Source of the DNA: Epibacterium sp. Ofav1-8 | GTDB lineage: Bacteria > Pseudomonadota > Alphaproteobacteria > Rhodobacterales > Rhodobacteraceae | Assembly: GCF_022348185.1 (NCBI RefSeq) | Contig: NZ_JAKRFD010000020.1 | Span: forward strand, 1-50,111 | Direction of reading: 5' to 3' | DNA length: 50,111 nt | Part shown: piece after piece, positions 1-8,767 of the stretch | How the letters are laid out: every line of letters starts with the position of its first letter | Position numbering within the stretch: position 1 is the stretch's first letter | Notes under the pieces: generated by a model | What the model saw: the letters and a program-made list of their open reading frames with translations, nothing else | What the model was told of the DNA's origin: nothing | The model's database searches: none | Translations under genes and position numbers: made by a program

Positions 1-40
1 AACCTGAAGGTCGTAGGTTCAAATCCTACTCCCGCAACCA
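1..40 (+). tRNA. tRNA-fMet(CAT), 3' part only
   Basis: The window opens inside a tRNA gene. Visible are the last anticodon-loop bases, the 3' side of the anticodon stem (CCTGA), a five-base variable loop, a T-arm GTAGG-TTCAAAT-CCTAC, the acceptor strand TCCCGCA, discriminator A and an encoded CCA. The AACCTGAAGG stretch and the CCGCAACCA end are typical of alphaproteobacterial initiator tRNAs. The 5' half and the anticodon itself lie outside the window, so the identity is inferred. If it is the initiator, base 41 is T rather than C, so one of the three usual anticodon-stem G-C pairs would be A-U, a variant I recall from other Alphaproteobacteria. Confidence 0.72.
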
Positions 41-68
41 AATTACATATAAATATAAAGACGTTACA

Positions 69-91
69 GCCGCCAAATGGGCGGCTTCTTT
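69..91 (+). terminator. Rho-independent terminator after tRNA-fMet
   Basis: A perfect 6-bp GC stem (GCCGCC at 69-74 with GGCGGC at 80-85) and a short loop are followed by TTCTTTA. It lies 28 bases after the tRNA, which suits termination of the tRNA transcript. The rest of the 369-base gap up to 409 holds no convincing gene. Confidence 0.7.
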
Positions 92-409
92 AGTTCGCAA
101 CAGCCTCAACCTCCAAAACACAGTGACAGAATAAGCCCGGCCGAATGCCGCCGGAAACCCGCGGCACAGGTCGATTGCCGAATTGTATAAAATCACGCCG
201 GAAGCGGTGGTCAATTCGAGTTGAATCACCTTCAAGCTGCGGACATTTCAGCGGAGTACGTTAAAAGGACATGGGCATCCAGCCGAAGGTGAGATCGTCC
301 AATTGAACGGTTCAAGTCTTTTTAACCAACTCTGCGTTACGTTTGCTATGGCCAAGGAGAAACTTGGCGAACTCTGGGCCAGTCGCCCAGCGAGAGCGAG
401 ACATAGCCG

Positions 410-1636
410 ATGACGCGAAAGATAATCCGCACAGAGACCGATCTGGCCGTAAATGGAGCGCCCCCTGCGCTAGAGCACCCAACCCATGTCGGGCGCCCAA
501 ATATCGCCGACCGGGACAAGTTCATGTGGTATGTCGATGATATTCTGGAGCGGAACTGGCTGACGAACAATGGCCCGCTGGTGTGTGAACTGGAGAGCAG
601 GATCGCCGAATATCTAGGCGTCCGGCACTGTGTAGCCATGTGTAACGGAACCATCGCGCTGGAGGTGGCAATTCGCGCGGTTGGAATGTCTGGCGAGGTG
701 ATCGTTCCCTCCTACACCTTTGTTGCCACCGCGCACGCCGTATCCTGGCAAGGGTTGCACCCAGTTTTCGCTGACGTTCGTCGGCAGGATCATTGCATCG
801 ACCCCGAGGCCGTTCGCAGGGCGATCACGCCGCGCACAACCGGAATCGTTGCCACGCACCTCTGGGGCGGAACCTGTGACATTGCCGTATTGCAAAAGAT
901 TGCACAGGAGCATGGCCTGAAGCTTGTCTTTGATGCGGCGCATGCCTTTGGCTGTTCATATGATGGTCAGCGTATCGGCGGCTTTGGAGACGCCGAGGTA
1001 TTCAGTTTCCATGCCACCAAGTTCTTTAACACGATAGAGGGCGGGGCGGTCACCACCAATGATGACGCGCTAGCAGATCAGCTCCGCCTGATGCGCAACT
1101 TTGGATTTGCCGGTCAGGATAAGGTCATCCACCCAGGAACCAACGGCAAAATGACGGAAGTGAACGCCGCAATGGGATTGGTCAATCTGGATGCCGTGGA
1201 CGCCGTCATGGCCACCAATAAGGCACGTCACGCTGCATATTCGAATGCGCTGGAGAATATTGCCGGGCTTCGGTTGACCCCGGTTACGCCAGATGAGGAG
1301 CGCAATCACCAGTATGTGGTGCTGGAGATCGACGCCAGCTTTCCTCGCACCCGGGATGAGGTCCTCGATGCGCTCACTGCAGAAAACATCCTTGCACGTA
1401 AGTACTTCTGGCCGGGCTGCCATCGCATGGAGCCATATCGCTCACTACAGCCCAACGCCGGGCGCTCTTTGCCGGTTACGGAGGATCTCGCCGAACGGGT
1501 GATTGTCTTGCCCACCGGTCCGAATATGCCACGCGAGGCGATCAGCGTGGTGCGTGAGGTATGCCAGGTGTTGTCAGGGCAGGTCATCGGGCGGACATCG
1601 CCCTATGTGAGTGCACAGATGCGGAGCGTGTCATGA
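410..1636 (+). CDS. DegT/DnrJ/EryC1/StrS-family sugar aminotransferase
   Basis: A 408-residue PLP enzyme of the family that transaminates nucleotide-linked keto-sugars (WecE/VioA/DesI type) for O-antigen, capsule or exopolysaccharide. The fold is recognisable throughout: the TNNGPLVCELE segment near 52-62, the NGTIALEVA cofactor-binding turn near 79-87, VPSYTFVATAHA at 99-110, the PLP-contacting Asp in FDAAHAFG (D175), and the Schiff-base lysine in HATKFFNTIEGG (K204). Length is normal for the family. It leads a three-gene rightward cluster with two acyltransferase-type genes, which suggests synthesis of an N-acetylated amino-dideoxy sugar. The exact sugar cannot be told from the sequence. 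Confidence 0.9.
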   Translation: MTRKIIRTETDLAVNGAPPALEHPTHVGRPNIADRDKFMWYVDDILERNWLTNNGPLVCELESRIAEYLGVRHCVAMCNGTIALEVAIRAVGMSGEVIVPSYTFVATAHAVSWQGLHPVFADVRRQDHCIDPEAVRRAITPRTTGIVATHLWGGTCDIAVLQKIAQEHGLKLVFDAAHAFGCSYDGQRIGGFGDAEVFSFHATKFFNTIEGGAVTTNDDALADQLRLMRNFGFAGQDKVIHPGTNGKMTEVNAAMGLVNLDAVDAVMATNKARHAAYSNALENIAGLRLTPVTPDEERNHQYVVLEIDASFPRTRDEVLDALTAENILARKYFWPGCHRMEPYRSLQPNAGRSLPVTEDLAERVIVLPTGPNMPREAISVVREVCQVLSGQVIGRTSPYVSAQMRSVS

Positions 1637-1692
1637 ACTGGGATTTTCATGGGCGCGGCAGTTCCCGGTTTAGATTGGCAGGATGAAGAGCT

Positions 1693-2301
1693 GTGACAAA
1701 GGCCAACCCATTTAATCCAGGATTCTACTCTTCCAGTGAGCTCCAAGGTATGGGGTTCAAACATGTTGGTCAGGATGTACAGATCGCCAAAAACTGCACG
1801 ATCCTTGGTTTGGAAAACATCTCTATCGGAGACAATGTACGCATAGATGGTGGGGCCACCCTGGCTTGTGCAACTGGCGACCTCACCATCGGCAGTTACA
1901 TCCACATCGGAGGGTACTGCCACCTCACGTGCTCCGGCGGTATCAGGTTGGGCGACTTCAGCGGGTTGTCTCAGGGCGTGCGCATCTATTCTGTGAGTGA
2001 CGACTACTCCGGAGACTGCCTCACCAACCCGACAGTCCCACGTGCATTCCTGAATGTCACAACTGCAGCTGTCGACATCGGAAAACATGTTATCATCGGC
2101 TCAGGAAGCGTCGTGCTGCCCGGTGCATCAATCGGCGACGGCGCATCCATTGGTGCGCTGTCTTTGGTGAACAAGCCCTTGGAACCTTGGGGGGTTTATT
2201 GCGGTGCACCTGCACGCAGGCTAAAAGAACGCAGCAAGGCCTTGCTGCAGCAGGAAGAAGAGCTTTTGCAAGCAAGAGGGCGCGTACTGCCGGTTCTGTA
2301 G
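1693..2301 (+). CDS. Hexapeptide-repeat (left-handed beta-helix) acetyltransferase
   Basis: 202 residues, starting at a GTG preceded by a purine-rich GGATGAAGAG. Repeated [LIV]-G-x4 hexapeptides run through residues 30-165 (for example ISIGDNVRID, LTIGSYIHIG, VDIGKHVIIGSGSVVLPG), the sign of a trimeric left-handed beta-helix O- or N-acetyltransferase using acetyl-CoA. The end GAPARRLKERSK resembles galactoside and serine acetyltransferase relatives (WbbJ-like). It lies 56 bases after the aminotransferase and probably shares its transcript. It may acetylate the amino sugar or an O-position of the same polysaccharide; the substrate is not deducible. A C-terminal tail of about 25 residues is rich in Gln and Glu. 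Confidence 0.82.
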   Translation: MTKANPFNPGFYSSSELQGMGFKHVGQDVQIAKNCTILGLENISIGDNVRIDGGATLACATGDLTIGSYIHIGGYCHLTCSGGIRLGDFSGLSQGVRIYSVSDDYSGDCLTNPTVPRAFLNVTTAAVDIGKHVIIGSGSVVLPGASIGDGASIGALSLVNKPLEPWGVYCGAPARRLKERSKALLQQEEELLQARGRVLPVL

Positions 2302-2424
2302 AGGCAATCAGGCGCTTCGGCATTCAAGAAAGACCGAAAGAGCAAACAGGCCCATTTAGGCCTAAGGGGGGACGCAACAACTGACGCCGTCTGCCCGGTG
2401 CGCTGAACGCATCACAATTTCAAA

Positions 2425-2787
2425 ATGTCACATATATCCACTCCGGGGCAAGAGATCCACCTCTGCATTTTCGAAACTGATCCTCAGAACGATCTTGTCA
2501 ACGGCCATCACTGTATCAGCGAAGCTGACGTTCTTGACCTGGATTGTGATGAGAAATTCTACCACATTGCCATAGGATCAACGGTGGCGCGCAGAGACAT
2601 TCACCAGCGTCTTCAGGGCGAGAATTGTGAGCGATTTTCCAGTTTTGCGCTGACGTCTATCATATGTGACGCCAATACCATCTGGGCTGGGACCGTGGTT
2701 GGTATGTGGGCAGTCGTCACCAAGAGCGTGCCCCCGAATACGACAGTTGTCGGAAATCCGGCAGCAGAGTTGAAACGTCGGACCTGA
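2425..2787 (+). pseudogene. NeuD/PglD-like acetyltransferase with its middle missing
   Basis: 120 residues. The first 70 or so resemble the N-terminal Rossmann-like half of NeuD/PglD sugar O-acetyltransferases, including the HIAIGSTVARRDIHQRL stretch. The last 45 match the final coil and tail of the beta-helix (GTVVGMWAVVTKSVPPNT, then VVGNPAAELKRR). Full-length members are about 200-220 residues and carry several hexapeptide coils between these parts; here the join occurs around SIICDANTIWAG. The reading frame is kept, so a short protein could be made, but the catalytic helix coils and their histidine are gone. I call it an in-frame internal-deletion remnant. A functional miniature form is less likely. 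Confidence 0.6.
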
Positions 2788-2797
2788 AATGTTGACT

Positions 2798-2824
2798 GCC
2801 AGACCACGGCGAGCCTGGTCTGGC
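2798..2824. terminator. Inverted repeat between convergent genes
   Basis: A perfect 9-bp repeat, GCCAGACCA at 2798-2806 and TGGTCTGGC at 2816-2824, sits between the rightward sugar cluster and the leftward GNAT gene. Neither side has a long T run, so it would be a weak bidirectional terminator at best. Confidence 0.45.
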
Positions 2825-2882
2825 GTGCTTCGGGGTGCGTCTCGGGGTCTGGAGTATCGCTGACTTGACGCGCGGGCGAGGG

Positions 2883-3482
2883 CTATGCGCGCGCCGGCAG
2901 GTCTCGTATCCAGAATTGCAGATCCTTTTTTGTCTCGTCGGCCTGATCTATGTCTTTCCAGGAGAATGCCGCCCTGACGCCGGGCAGGGGCACATATCCG
3001 CGTTTCTGCCAGAATGGATCAAGCGGCGCATAGTCGCGTGGGCGCAGCGGATGGGTGTCGGGGCGCAGGACGCTACAGAAGGCCGATTTGGAAAACCCGA
3101 GCGCGAGAGCATGCGCCTCGCGCAGGTCAAAGAAACCATGCCCTGCGCCCTGACCACGATAGGCCGGAAGCAGAACCGACTCTGCGCAATAGAAGATCTC
3201 CCTCAGATCCAGCCCGCTGCCTGCAAAAGCGGCGGCAAAGTCATCCGCGTGATCGGTCAAGGGGGTTCCGGTTGCCGCTCCGACCAGGCGATCCCCATCA
3301 AATGCGCCGACAACCACCGCGCCTGCGCTGTCGCGATAGCTCTGCAAGTACTCACGCTCGTAAGCGAGATCGCCATCATAGAGATAGGGCCAGGCGCGAA
3401 ACACCTCGATCCGCAGGCGTGCCACATCGTCCAGCGCGGCCTCCAATGCCGCGCCGGTCAGGGGTTCAATCCGCAGGACCAT
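2883..3482 (-). CDS. GNAT-family N-acetyltransferase
   Basis: 199 residues. The GNAT acetyl-CoA-binding motif A is visible as ESVLLPAYRGQGAGHGFFD near 105-123 (Q/R-x-x-G-x-G/A core in RGQGAG). The N-terminal half (LRIEVFRAWPYLYDGD) resembles GNATs of unknown substrate common in Rhodobacterales. The start ATG overlaps the stop of the upstream NTF2-like gene by one base (TGATG), so the two are translationally coupled. Substrate unknown. Confidence 0.83.
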   Translation of the reverse strand: MVLRIEPLTGAALEAALDDVARLRIEVFRAWPYLYDGDLAYEREYLQSYRDSAGAVVVGAFDGDRLVGAATGTPLTDHADDFAAAFAGSGLDLREIFYCAESVLLPAYRGQGAGHGFFDLREAHALALGFSKSAFCSVLRPDTHPLRPRDYAPLDPFWQKRGYVPLPGVRAAFSWKDIDQADETKKDLQFWIRDLPARA

Positions 3483-3877
3483 CAGGCAGAGACCTGTTTG
3501 ATCCAGTCAGAGAGGTTGTAGTAGGTGGTGACGCGGGTGATCAGGCCATCGCGCAGATTGAAAAACGACCCGGCGGGCAGTTTGTAAGTCTGCTGGCGCG
3601 CGTCGGGCAGGCCCTCATCGGTCTGCAAGTAGGTGCCATTTACGGTGTATTCCGCCGCCGCTCGTGTCGCGTCCGGGGTGGCGAAGATGACCATGTCGGT
3701 CAGCTCTTCACGGTAGCAGTGGCTCATATGCGCACAGAACTCGGCGAATTTTTCTTTGCCGACACGGATATTCCCCTCGTTGACGTGATGGGCCACATCA
3801 TCGGCGAGGCAGGCAAGCATGCCATCGGTGTCACCGGCGTTGAAGGCGTTGAAATAGCGCGCGATCGTGTCGTTCAT
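3482..3877 (-). CDS. NTF2-like / ketosteroid-isomerase-related protein
   Basis: 131 residues with the SnoaL/NTF2 cone-fold pattern: an N-terminal helix pair (TIARYFNAFNAGDTDGMLACL), then DDVAHHVNEGNIRVGKEKFAEF, and strands ending in FFNLRDGLITRVTTYYNLSDW. The length is normal for this fold. Such proteins bind or isomerise small hydrophobic ligands, but no specific function can be assigned. A GGAGAC ribosome site precedes ATG. The start directly abuts the stop of the phosphatase gene, so it belongs to the same leftward operon. Confidence 0.82.
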   Translation of the reverse strand: MNDTIARYFNAFNAGDTDGMLACLADDVAHHVNEGNIRVGKEKFAEFCAHMSHCYREELTDMVIFATPDATRAAAEYTVNGTYLQTDEGLPDARQQTYKLPAGSFFNLRDGLITRVTTYYNLSDWIKQVSA

Positions 3878-4333
3878 TTATGTCTCCGTCGGGTTGCCCC
3901 AGCGTGCAATCAGCCGCTCGAGGATCTGGTCTCGGGTTTGCCTGTAGCTCTCTAACTTGGCATTCCGTGACTCGCCGAGCCCAGTTGGGTCCATAATTGG
4001 CCAATATTCGACATCGAGGTGAAAAAAACGGGTGAGTTCCAATGCGCGGCGCTGGCTCGCCGGCGAAAGCGCAATCACCAGATCATACGAAGAGATGTCA
4101 TCGCCCCATTGCTCCATCTCGTCAAAGGAGCGCGAGCGATGCCGGGACAGCTCCACGTCGATCTCCTGACAGACTGCAATGCAAAACCCGTCAATCTCCA
4201 GGTCGTTCTTGACCCCGGCGGATTGCACATAGGTTCCGGTGCCATAGAGTTTTTTCATGATCCCCTCGGCCATCGGGGATCGGACCGCGTTGTGGTCACA
4301 GCAGAACAAAATGGACTGCGGCAGCTCCGTCAC
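3878..4333 (-). CDS. Low-molecular-weight protein tyrosine phosphatase family protein
   Basis: 151 residues starting at GTG, three bases after the UPF0262 stop. The P-loop signature C-x5-R is present as CDHNAVR followed by SPMAEG near residues 12-22, and the general-acid Asp lies in the IMDPTG segment near 113-118. The family removes phosphate from tyrosine residues; some relatives act as arsenate reductases, but this one keeps the DP acid loop of phosphatases. Its place directly after UPF0262 and hisD is a conserved arrangement in Rhodobacteraceae. The physiological substrate is not known. Confidence 0.85.
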   Translation of the reverse strand: MTELPQSILFCCDHNAVRSPMAEGIMKKLYGTGTYVQSAGVKNDLEIDGFCIAVCQEIDVELSRHRSRSFDEMEQWGDDISSYDLVIALSPASQRRALELTRFFHLDVEYWPIMDPTGLGESRNAKLESYRQTRDQILERLIARWGNPTET

Positions 4334-4336
4334 GCA

Positions 4337-4816
4337 TCAGCCTCCGAAGTGCAGAACGCAGATCAGGGTGAACAGGCGACGGGCGGTATCCGTATCCACC
4401 TCCGCTTTGCCTTCAAGGCGCTCTTGCAGGACGCGGCTGCCTTCGTTGTGGATGCCCCGGCGGGCCATATCGATGGTTTCGATCTGGCTGGGGGGGAGGG
4501 TTTTGACAGCGGTGAAGTAGCTTTCGCAGATCTGGTAGTAATCCTTGACCACCTGACGAAACGGCGACAGCGACAGGTGGAACTCCGCCGCCTTGTCGCC
4601 GCCTTCGGTCTGGACGTCGAACACCAGACGTTTTTCGCGGATCGACAATGCGAGGTGATACGGCCCCTCCGGCGTGTCGCGCTCTTCGCGGTTGGGCAGC
4701 ACAAAGCTATTGTCCTCGATCAGATCGAATATCGCGACTTTGCGTTCCTGCTCGATCTCCGGCGTTGGCGGCGGCAGGTTGCGATCGTCTAGTTCAATTT
4801 GGCTGATCCGGCTCAT
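4337..4816 (-). CDS. UPF0262 family protein
   Basis: 159 residues from the start chosen here. An upstream in-frame ATG at 4846 would add ten residues, but the family begins at MSRISQIELDDRN, and GGGACC sits just before this ATG. The sequence carries the family's NLPPPTPEIEQERKVAIFDL segment near 14-33 and is typical in length (about 158). UPF0262 is confined mainly to Alphaproteobacteria and has no known biochemical role. It is almost always found between hisD and a small phosphatase, as here. Confidence 0.88.
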   Translation of the reverse strand: MSRISQIELDDRNLPPPTPEIEQERKVAIFDLIEDNSFVLPNREERDTPEGPYHLALSIREKRLVFDVQTEGGDKAAEFHLSLSPFRQVVKDYYQICESYFTAVKTLPPSQIETIDMARRGIHNEGSRVLQERLEGKAEVDTDTARRLFTLICVLHFGG

Positions 4817-5050
4817 GGCTCTGGTCCCAGTACTGTCTCCCTTCATGACCTAGCGGATCGCTCCGTCTCGCACAATCGCGCGGACGGGCTGACCCTGCGC
4901 AATCATTGCGCAAGTGTGACGTCATCGCTGCGTTAATTCAGGCGGGGAGGAGCAAAAGGCACGCTGTCGCGCCTTGGCGTCAACATTCTGTTAACCCTGA
5001 GTGGGTTTCATCGTGACATGCCCGAAACTCAAGGGTTTCGGCCAGCAACA

Positions 5051-5088
5051 GGCTCAGCGCGGCGGAGGGCAGCCCTCCGCGCTGAGCC
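5051..5088. terminator. Strong hairpin downstream of hisD
   Basis: A perfect 12-bp stem (GGCTCAGCGCGG at 5051-5062, CCGCGCTGAGCC at 5077-5088) contains an inner AGGGC/GCCCT stem. It starts ten bases past the hisD stop. No T run follows on the minus strand, so it may be a 3'-end stabiliser or processing signal and only a weak terminator. It could uncouple hisD from UPF0262. The other bases of the 281-base gap 4817-5097 show nothing recognisable. Confidence 0.5.
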
Positions 5089-5097
5089 TTAGCTGTT

Positions 5098-6402
5098 TTA
5101 TTGGTTGAGTGCCTCAAGCCGCGCTAGCACCGACAAACCATGCGCTTCGAGGCTTTCGCTCTCTGCCAGCGTCGCAGCCGCGGGTCCGATCGCGCGCAGC
5201 GCATCCGGGGTCATCTGGCTGAGCGTGGTGCGCTTGATGAAATCCATCACCGACAGGCCGGAGGAAAACCGGGCTGAACGGGCGGTGGGCAGGACGTGGT
5301 TGGGGCCGCCGACATAGTCGCCGATTGCCTCCGGAGTATATTGCCCCATAAAGATCGCACCGGCATGGATGGTTTTCTCGCTCAGCGATTGGGGATCGGC
5401 GACGCACAGCTCCAGATGCTCCGGGGCAATCCGGTTGGACAGCGCGGCCGCCTCATCCAGATCCCGCACCACGATGACGGCACCAAAATCGCGCCAGCTG
5501 ATGCCCGCGATGGCGCGGCGGTCCAGCGTTTCCAGCCGTTTGTCCACCGCAGCCGCGACGGCCTTGCCGAAGTCTGCATCATCCGTGATCAGAATGGATT
5601 GTGCGCTCTCGTCATGTTCGGCCTGGCTCAGAAGGTCGAGCGCGATCCAGTCGGGGTTGTTGTCCTTGTCGGCAATCACAAGGATTTCCGAAGGCCCCGC
5701 AATCATATCGATGCCGACCTTGCCAAACACACGACGCTTGGCCGCCGCGACAAAGGCATTGCCGGGGCCGGTGATCTTGTCGACAGGGGAGATGGTGTCG
5801 GTGCCATAGGCCAACGCGGCCACGGCCTGCGCGCCCCCCACGCGGTAGATTTCGTCCACGCCGGAAATGCGGCAGGCCAACAGAACCAGCGGATTGATCT
5901 GCCCGTCCGGGGTCGGCACGGTCACCGCGAGGCGCTCGACACCTGCAACCTTGGCCGGAATGGCGTTCATCAACACGGACGACGGGTAGCTTGCCAGACC
6001 ACCGGGCACATAGAGCCCCGCCGCAGACACCGCCGACCAGCGCCAACCCAGCGTTGCACCGCTCGCATCGGTCCAGGTCTTGTTCTCGGGCATCTGCTCG
6101 GCATGATAGGCGCGAATACGGTCGGCCGCGAGTTCGAGTGCGCTGCGCTCTGCGTCCGATACAGTTGCGATGGCCGCATCGACCTCCGCTGCCGAAATCC
6201 GCAGCGCATCTGCATCCTTGAGGGCGAGCCGGTCGAACTTTTCCGTCAACTCCAGCAGCGCGGCATCCCCCCGGTGGCGCACGTCAGCAATGATATCTGC
6301 AACAATTGCGTCCACATCCGGGCTGTCCTCACGCTTTGCGCCGAGCAGCGCGGTGAAGGACTGTTCGAAGTCGGCATCGGAAGAGGTCAGAAATACGGGC
6401 AT
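5098..6402 (-). CDS. hisD: Histidinol dehydrogenase
   Basis: 434 residues. It catalyses the last two steps of histidine synthesis, L-histidinol to L-histidine through histidinal, with two NAD+. Zinc ligands known from E. coli HisD align as Q260, H263, D362 and H421, and the catalytic Glu-His pair is E328-H329 in APEHLELC. Conserved stretches such as GPGNAFVAAAKR and GPSEILVIAD are intact, and the length is normal. It follows murA, DUF2948 and a GNAT gene, with a 73-base gap before it, and probably shares their transcript. No leader peptide or T-box is seen upstream. Confidence 0.97.
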   Translation of the reverse strand: MPVFLTSSDADFEQSFTALLGAKREDSPDVDAIVADIIADVRHRGDAALLELTEKFDRLALKDADALRISAAEVDAAIATVSDAERSALELAADRIRAYHAEQMPENKTWTDASGATLGWRWSAVSAAGLYVPGGLASYPSSVLMNAIPAKVAGVERLAVTVPTPDGQINPLVLLACRISGVDEIYRVGGAQAVAALAYGTDTISPVDKITGPGNAFVAAAKRRVFGKVGIDMIAGPSEILVIADKDNNPDWIALDLLSQAEHDESAQSILITDDADFGKAVAAAVDKRLETLDRRAIAGISWRDFGAVIVVRDLDEAAALSNRIAPEHLELCVADPQSLSEKTIHAGAIFMGQYTPEAIGDYVGGPNHVLPTARSARFSSGLSVMDFIKRTTLSQMTPDALRAIGPAAATLAESESLEAHGLSVLARLEALNQ

Positions 6403-6475
6403 TACGGCACTCCTTTGTGCGGAGCCTTACCCTGCCTGTGCGTCTGCCTCAAGTTTGATTGGCAGCAGGTTGAAT

Positions 6476-7018
6476 TCAGTCAACAGCGGCGCGCGCCATT
6501 TGCGCAATTCGTTCGGGATCAATGGCCGCATCCAACATGCGGATCATGAGAAGGTCGTGGCGTGCTTCGCCGTCGAGGATCACTGATCGTGGGCGCATCC
6601 CAAAAGGCACAAAACCGCAAGCGCGATAGAGCCTGATCGCTGCTGCATTCTGTTGATCTACGCACAGCTCCATCTGTTTCAGATTCAGTGATTGCGCGTG
6701 TTGAATGACTGCGGACATGAGTGCGCGCGCAATGCCCTTGCCTTGATATTCCGGAGCGACATAGAGCGGGCCGAGATCACACGTGTGGCGCAATCGCTCG
6801 GACCCACCCGGGCGTATCTTTGCAAATCCCGCAAGTTCCGTTCCGATAAAGGCTCCCCAGTACTGCCCCGCCTCGCATCCGGTTGCCAATGTGGCATCAG
6901 AGGTTGCGCGCGCTTCTGCGGGCGTGAGCAGGAACGCCCTTGGGAAGCGCTCAAGCCCATCCAGCCACAGGCGGCGAAGGGCGACGACATCCCCCTTCGA
7001 GAGTGCGCGTGGTGTCAT
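6476..7018 (-). CDS. GNAT-family N-acetyltransferase (RimI-like)
   Basis: 180 residues with a clear motif A, LYVAPEYQGKGIARALM near 94-110 (QGKGIA core), and the following NAAAIRLYRACGF motif B region. It is probably an acetyltransferase acting on protein N-termini or small amines; the substrate is unknown. Its ATG overlaps the DUF2948 stop by four bases (ATGA), so translation is coupled. This gene interrupts the otherwise conserved DUF2948-hisD neighbourhood. Confidence 0.85.
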   Translation of the reverse strand: MTPRALSKGDVVALRRLWLDGLERFPRAFLLTPAEARATSDATLATGCEAGQYWGAFIGTELAGFAKIRPGGSERLRHTCDLGPLYVAPEYQGKGIARALMSAVIQHAQSLNLKQMELCVDQQNAAAIRLYRACGFVPFGMRPRSVILDGEARHDLLMIRMLDAAIDPERIAQMARAAVD

Positions 7019-7491
7019 GTATCGTGCTGTGGCATGTGTTTGGACGGTGCGCGGTAGGGGCGTGTCACGTCCTTGAGCGTGACCTCAAGTGCTTCCACGG
7101 ACAGGCGGATTGCCCCGTCCCCGGCGAGCGTCAGCAACAGATGCCCGGCGCCATCTTCGCCCGGCTCAAAGGTGATCGACAGCACCGACAGGATCATATC
7201 CTTGTCGGTGCGATCAATCCCCTGAGAGGCCACGTTCAGGACGTTTTCGGCAACCAGCACAGATTGTACCCGCTCATAGGCACGCCCACGACGCTCGGCT
7301 GCGACGCGGCCTTCCCAGCGAAACCGGTTCAATAGAATGGCGAAGCGGCGCGCAGAGGCGCGCCAGCTCATTTCCGTGACAGGAAACACCGCGTCCTGAA
7401 CAAGCGAGGAGATGACCTCCAGATCCTCAGCCTCATAGGCACCGAGGTTCAGGGGGCGTTCGCGGCCGTCTTCAAAGCTGGCATCGGACAT
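7015..7491 (-). CDS. DUF2948 family protein
   Basis: 158 residues. It has the family's opening LNLGAYEAEDLEVISSLVQDAVFPV, followed by the RRFAILLNRFRWE segment near 48-60. The family is found in Alphaproteobacteria next to murA; its function is unknown. The ATG overlaps the murA stop (TGATG), so it is translationally coupled to murA. Confidence 0.88.
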   Translation of the reverse strand: MSDASFEDGRERPLNLGAYEAEDLEVISSLVQDAVFPVTEMSWRASARRFAILLNRFRWEGRVAAERRGRAYERVQSVLVAENVLNVASQGIDRTDKDMILSVLSITFEPGEDGAGHLLLTLAGDGAIRLSVEALEVTLKDVTRPYRAPSKHMPQHDT

Positions 7492-8762
7492 CAGTCTTCC
7501 TTGATGCGTTCGATCTTGGCACCAACCGCAGAGAGCTTGCGCACCACATGTTCATAACCGCGATCCAGGTGATAGACCCGGCTGACGCGCGTTTCACCTT
7601 CTGCCGCCAGCCCTGCAAGGATCAGCGATACGGAGGCGCGCAGATCCGTCGCCATCACGGGCGCCCCCTTCAGGCGCTCAACGCCGGTGACCTTGGCGGT
7701 GCCGCCATGGACATCAATCTGTGCCCCCATCCGCATCAGCTCCGGGGCGTGCATGAAACGGTTCTCGAAGATCTTTTCTTCCAGCACCGATTCACCCTCG
7801 GCGGTGCACATCAATGCCATCATCTGCGCTTGCAGGTCGGTCGGAAAGCCGGGGAAGGGCTCCGTGACCACATCGACGGCTTTAACGCGGCCAGATTTAT
7901 GGCTCACTTTCAGGCCCGCATCGGTTTCCGAGATCTCCACGCCGGCCTCTTCGAGCTTGGCGCAGAAGGCCTCCAGCAGATTGCGCCGACCACCCAGCAG
8001 TTCCACCTCGCCGCCGCAGATCGCGGGCGCCAGCATATAGGTGCCCAGTTCAATCCGGTCGGTGACCACCGGGTGCGTTGCCCCGTTCAGCCGATCAACG
8101 CCCTGAATGGTTATGGTGCTGGTGCCGTGGCCCTCGATCTGGGCACCCATCTTGATGAGGCATTCGGCCAGATCGATGATTTCGGGTTCCCGTGCGGCAT
8201 TCTTCAGAACCGTGGTCCCTTTCGCCAGGGTCGCGGCCAGCAGCGCGTTTTCGGTCGCCCCGACCGATACGATGGGGAAGTCGACAGTGCCGCCCTTGAG
8301 CCGCCCACCGGGGGCCTTGGCGTGCACGTAACCATCACGCAGATCCATTTCCGCGCCAAGCGCTTCGAGTGCCTTGAGGTGCAGATCAACGGGGCGCGCG
8401 CCAATGGCACAGCCGCCCGGCAGTGAGACGACCGCGTGACCTTCACGCGCCAGCATCGGCCCCAGCACGAGGATCGAGGCGCGCATCTTGCGGACGATAT
8501 CGTAATGCGCCGTGTGGTTGTCGAGACCATGGCTCGACATGGCCAACACCTGGCCCTCCTGCAACGCGGACACCTCTGCGCCCAGCGATTGCAGCAGCGC
8601 GGTCATGGTACGGATGTCGCTGAGGCGTGGCGCGTTGGTCAGCGTCAGCGGGTCTTCGCTCAACAATGTGGCGGGCATCAGCGTCAGGCACGCGTTCTTG
8701 GCCCCGGCAATCGGAATCACTCCGTTCAGCGGGCCGTTGCCAGTTACCAGAATCGAATCCAT
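7491..8762 (-). CDS. murA: UDP-N-acetylglucosamine 1-carboxyvinyltransferase
   Basis: 423 residues. MurA transfers enolpyruvate from PEP to UDP-GlcNAc, the first committed step of peptidoglycan synthesis in the cytoplasm. The Lys-Asn pair near the N-terminus (K22-N23 in AKNACL) and the PEP-binding cysteine C118 in [15 protein letters not shown] are present, so the enzyme should be sensitive to fosfomycin, unlike Cys-to-Asp variants. Length is normal. It appears to lead an operon with DUF2948, a GNAT and hisD, after a small basic gene. Confidence 0.97.
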   Translation of the reverse strand: MDSILVTGNGPLNGVIPIAGAKNACLTLMPATLLSEDPLTLTNAPRLSDIRTMTALLQSLGAEVSALQEGQVLAMSSHGLDNHTAHYDIVRKMRASILVLGPMLAREGHAVVSLPGGCAIGARPVDLHLKALEALGAEMDLRDGYVHAKAPGGRLKGGTVDFPIVSVGATENALLAATLAKGTTVLKNAAREPEIIDLAECLIKMGAQIEGHGTSTITIQGVDRLNGATHPVVTDRIELGTYMLAPAICGGEVELLGGRRNLLEAFCAKLEEAGVEISETDAGLKVSHKSGRVKAVDVVTEPFPGFPTDLQAQMMALMCTAEGESVLEEKIFENRFMHAPELMRMGAQIDVHGGTAKVTGVERLKGAPVMATDLRASVSLILAGLAAEGETRVSRVYHLDRGYEHVVRKLSAVGAKIERIKED

Positions 8763-8767
8763 CTGCT

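Noticed and set aside
26-235. Minus-strand frame of 69 codons after tRNA-fMet
   Set aside because: It would begin at TTG without a ribosome site and runs through the tRNA terminator and into the tRNA gene. Part of it looks protein-like, so a gene remnant cannot be excluded, but there is no support for calling it.
5296-6549. Long plus-strand frame (417 codons) opposite hisD
   Set aside because: It is antisense to a clear enzyme gene and has the Arg/His/Gly-rich composition of a GC-driven shadow.
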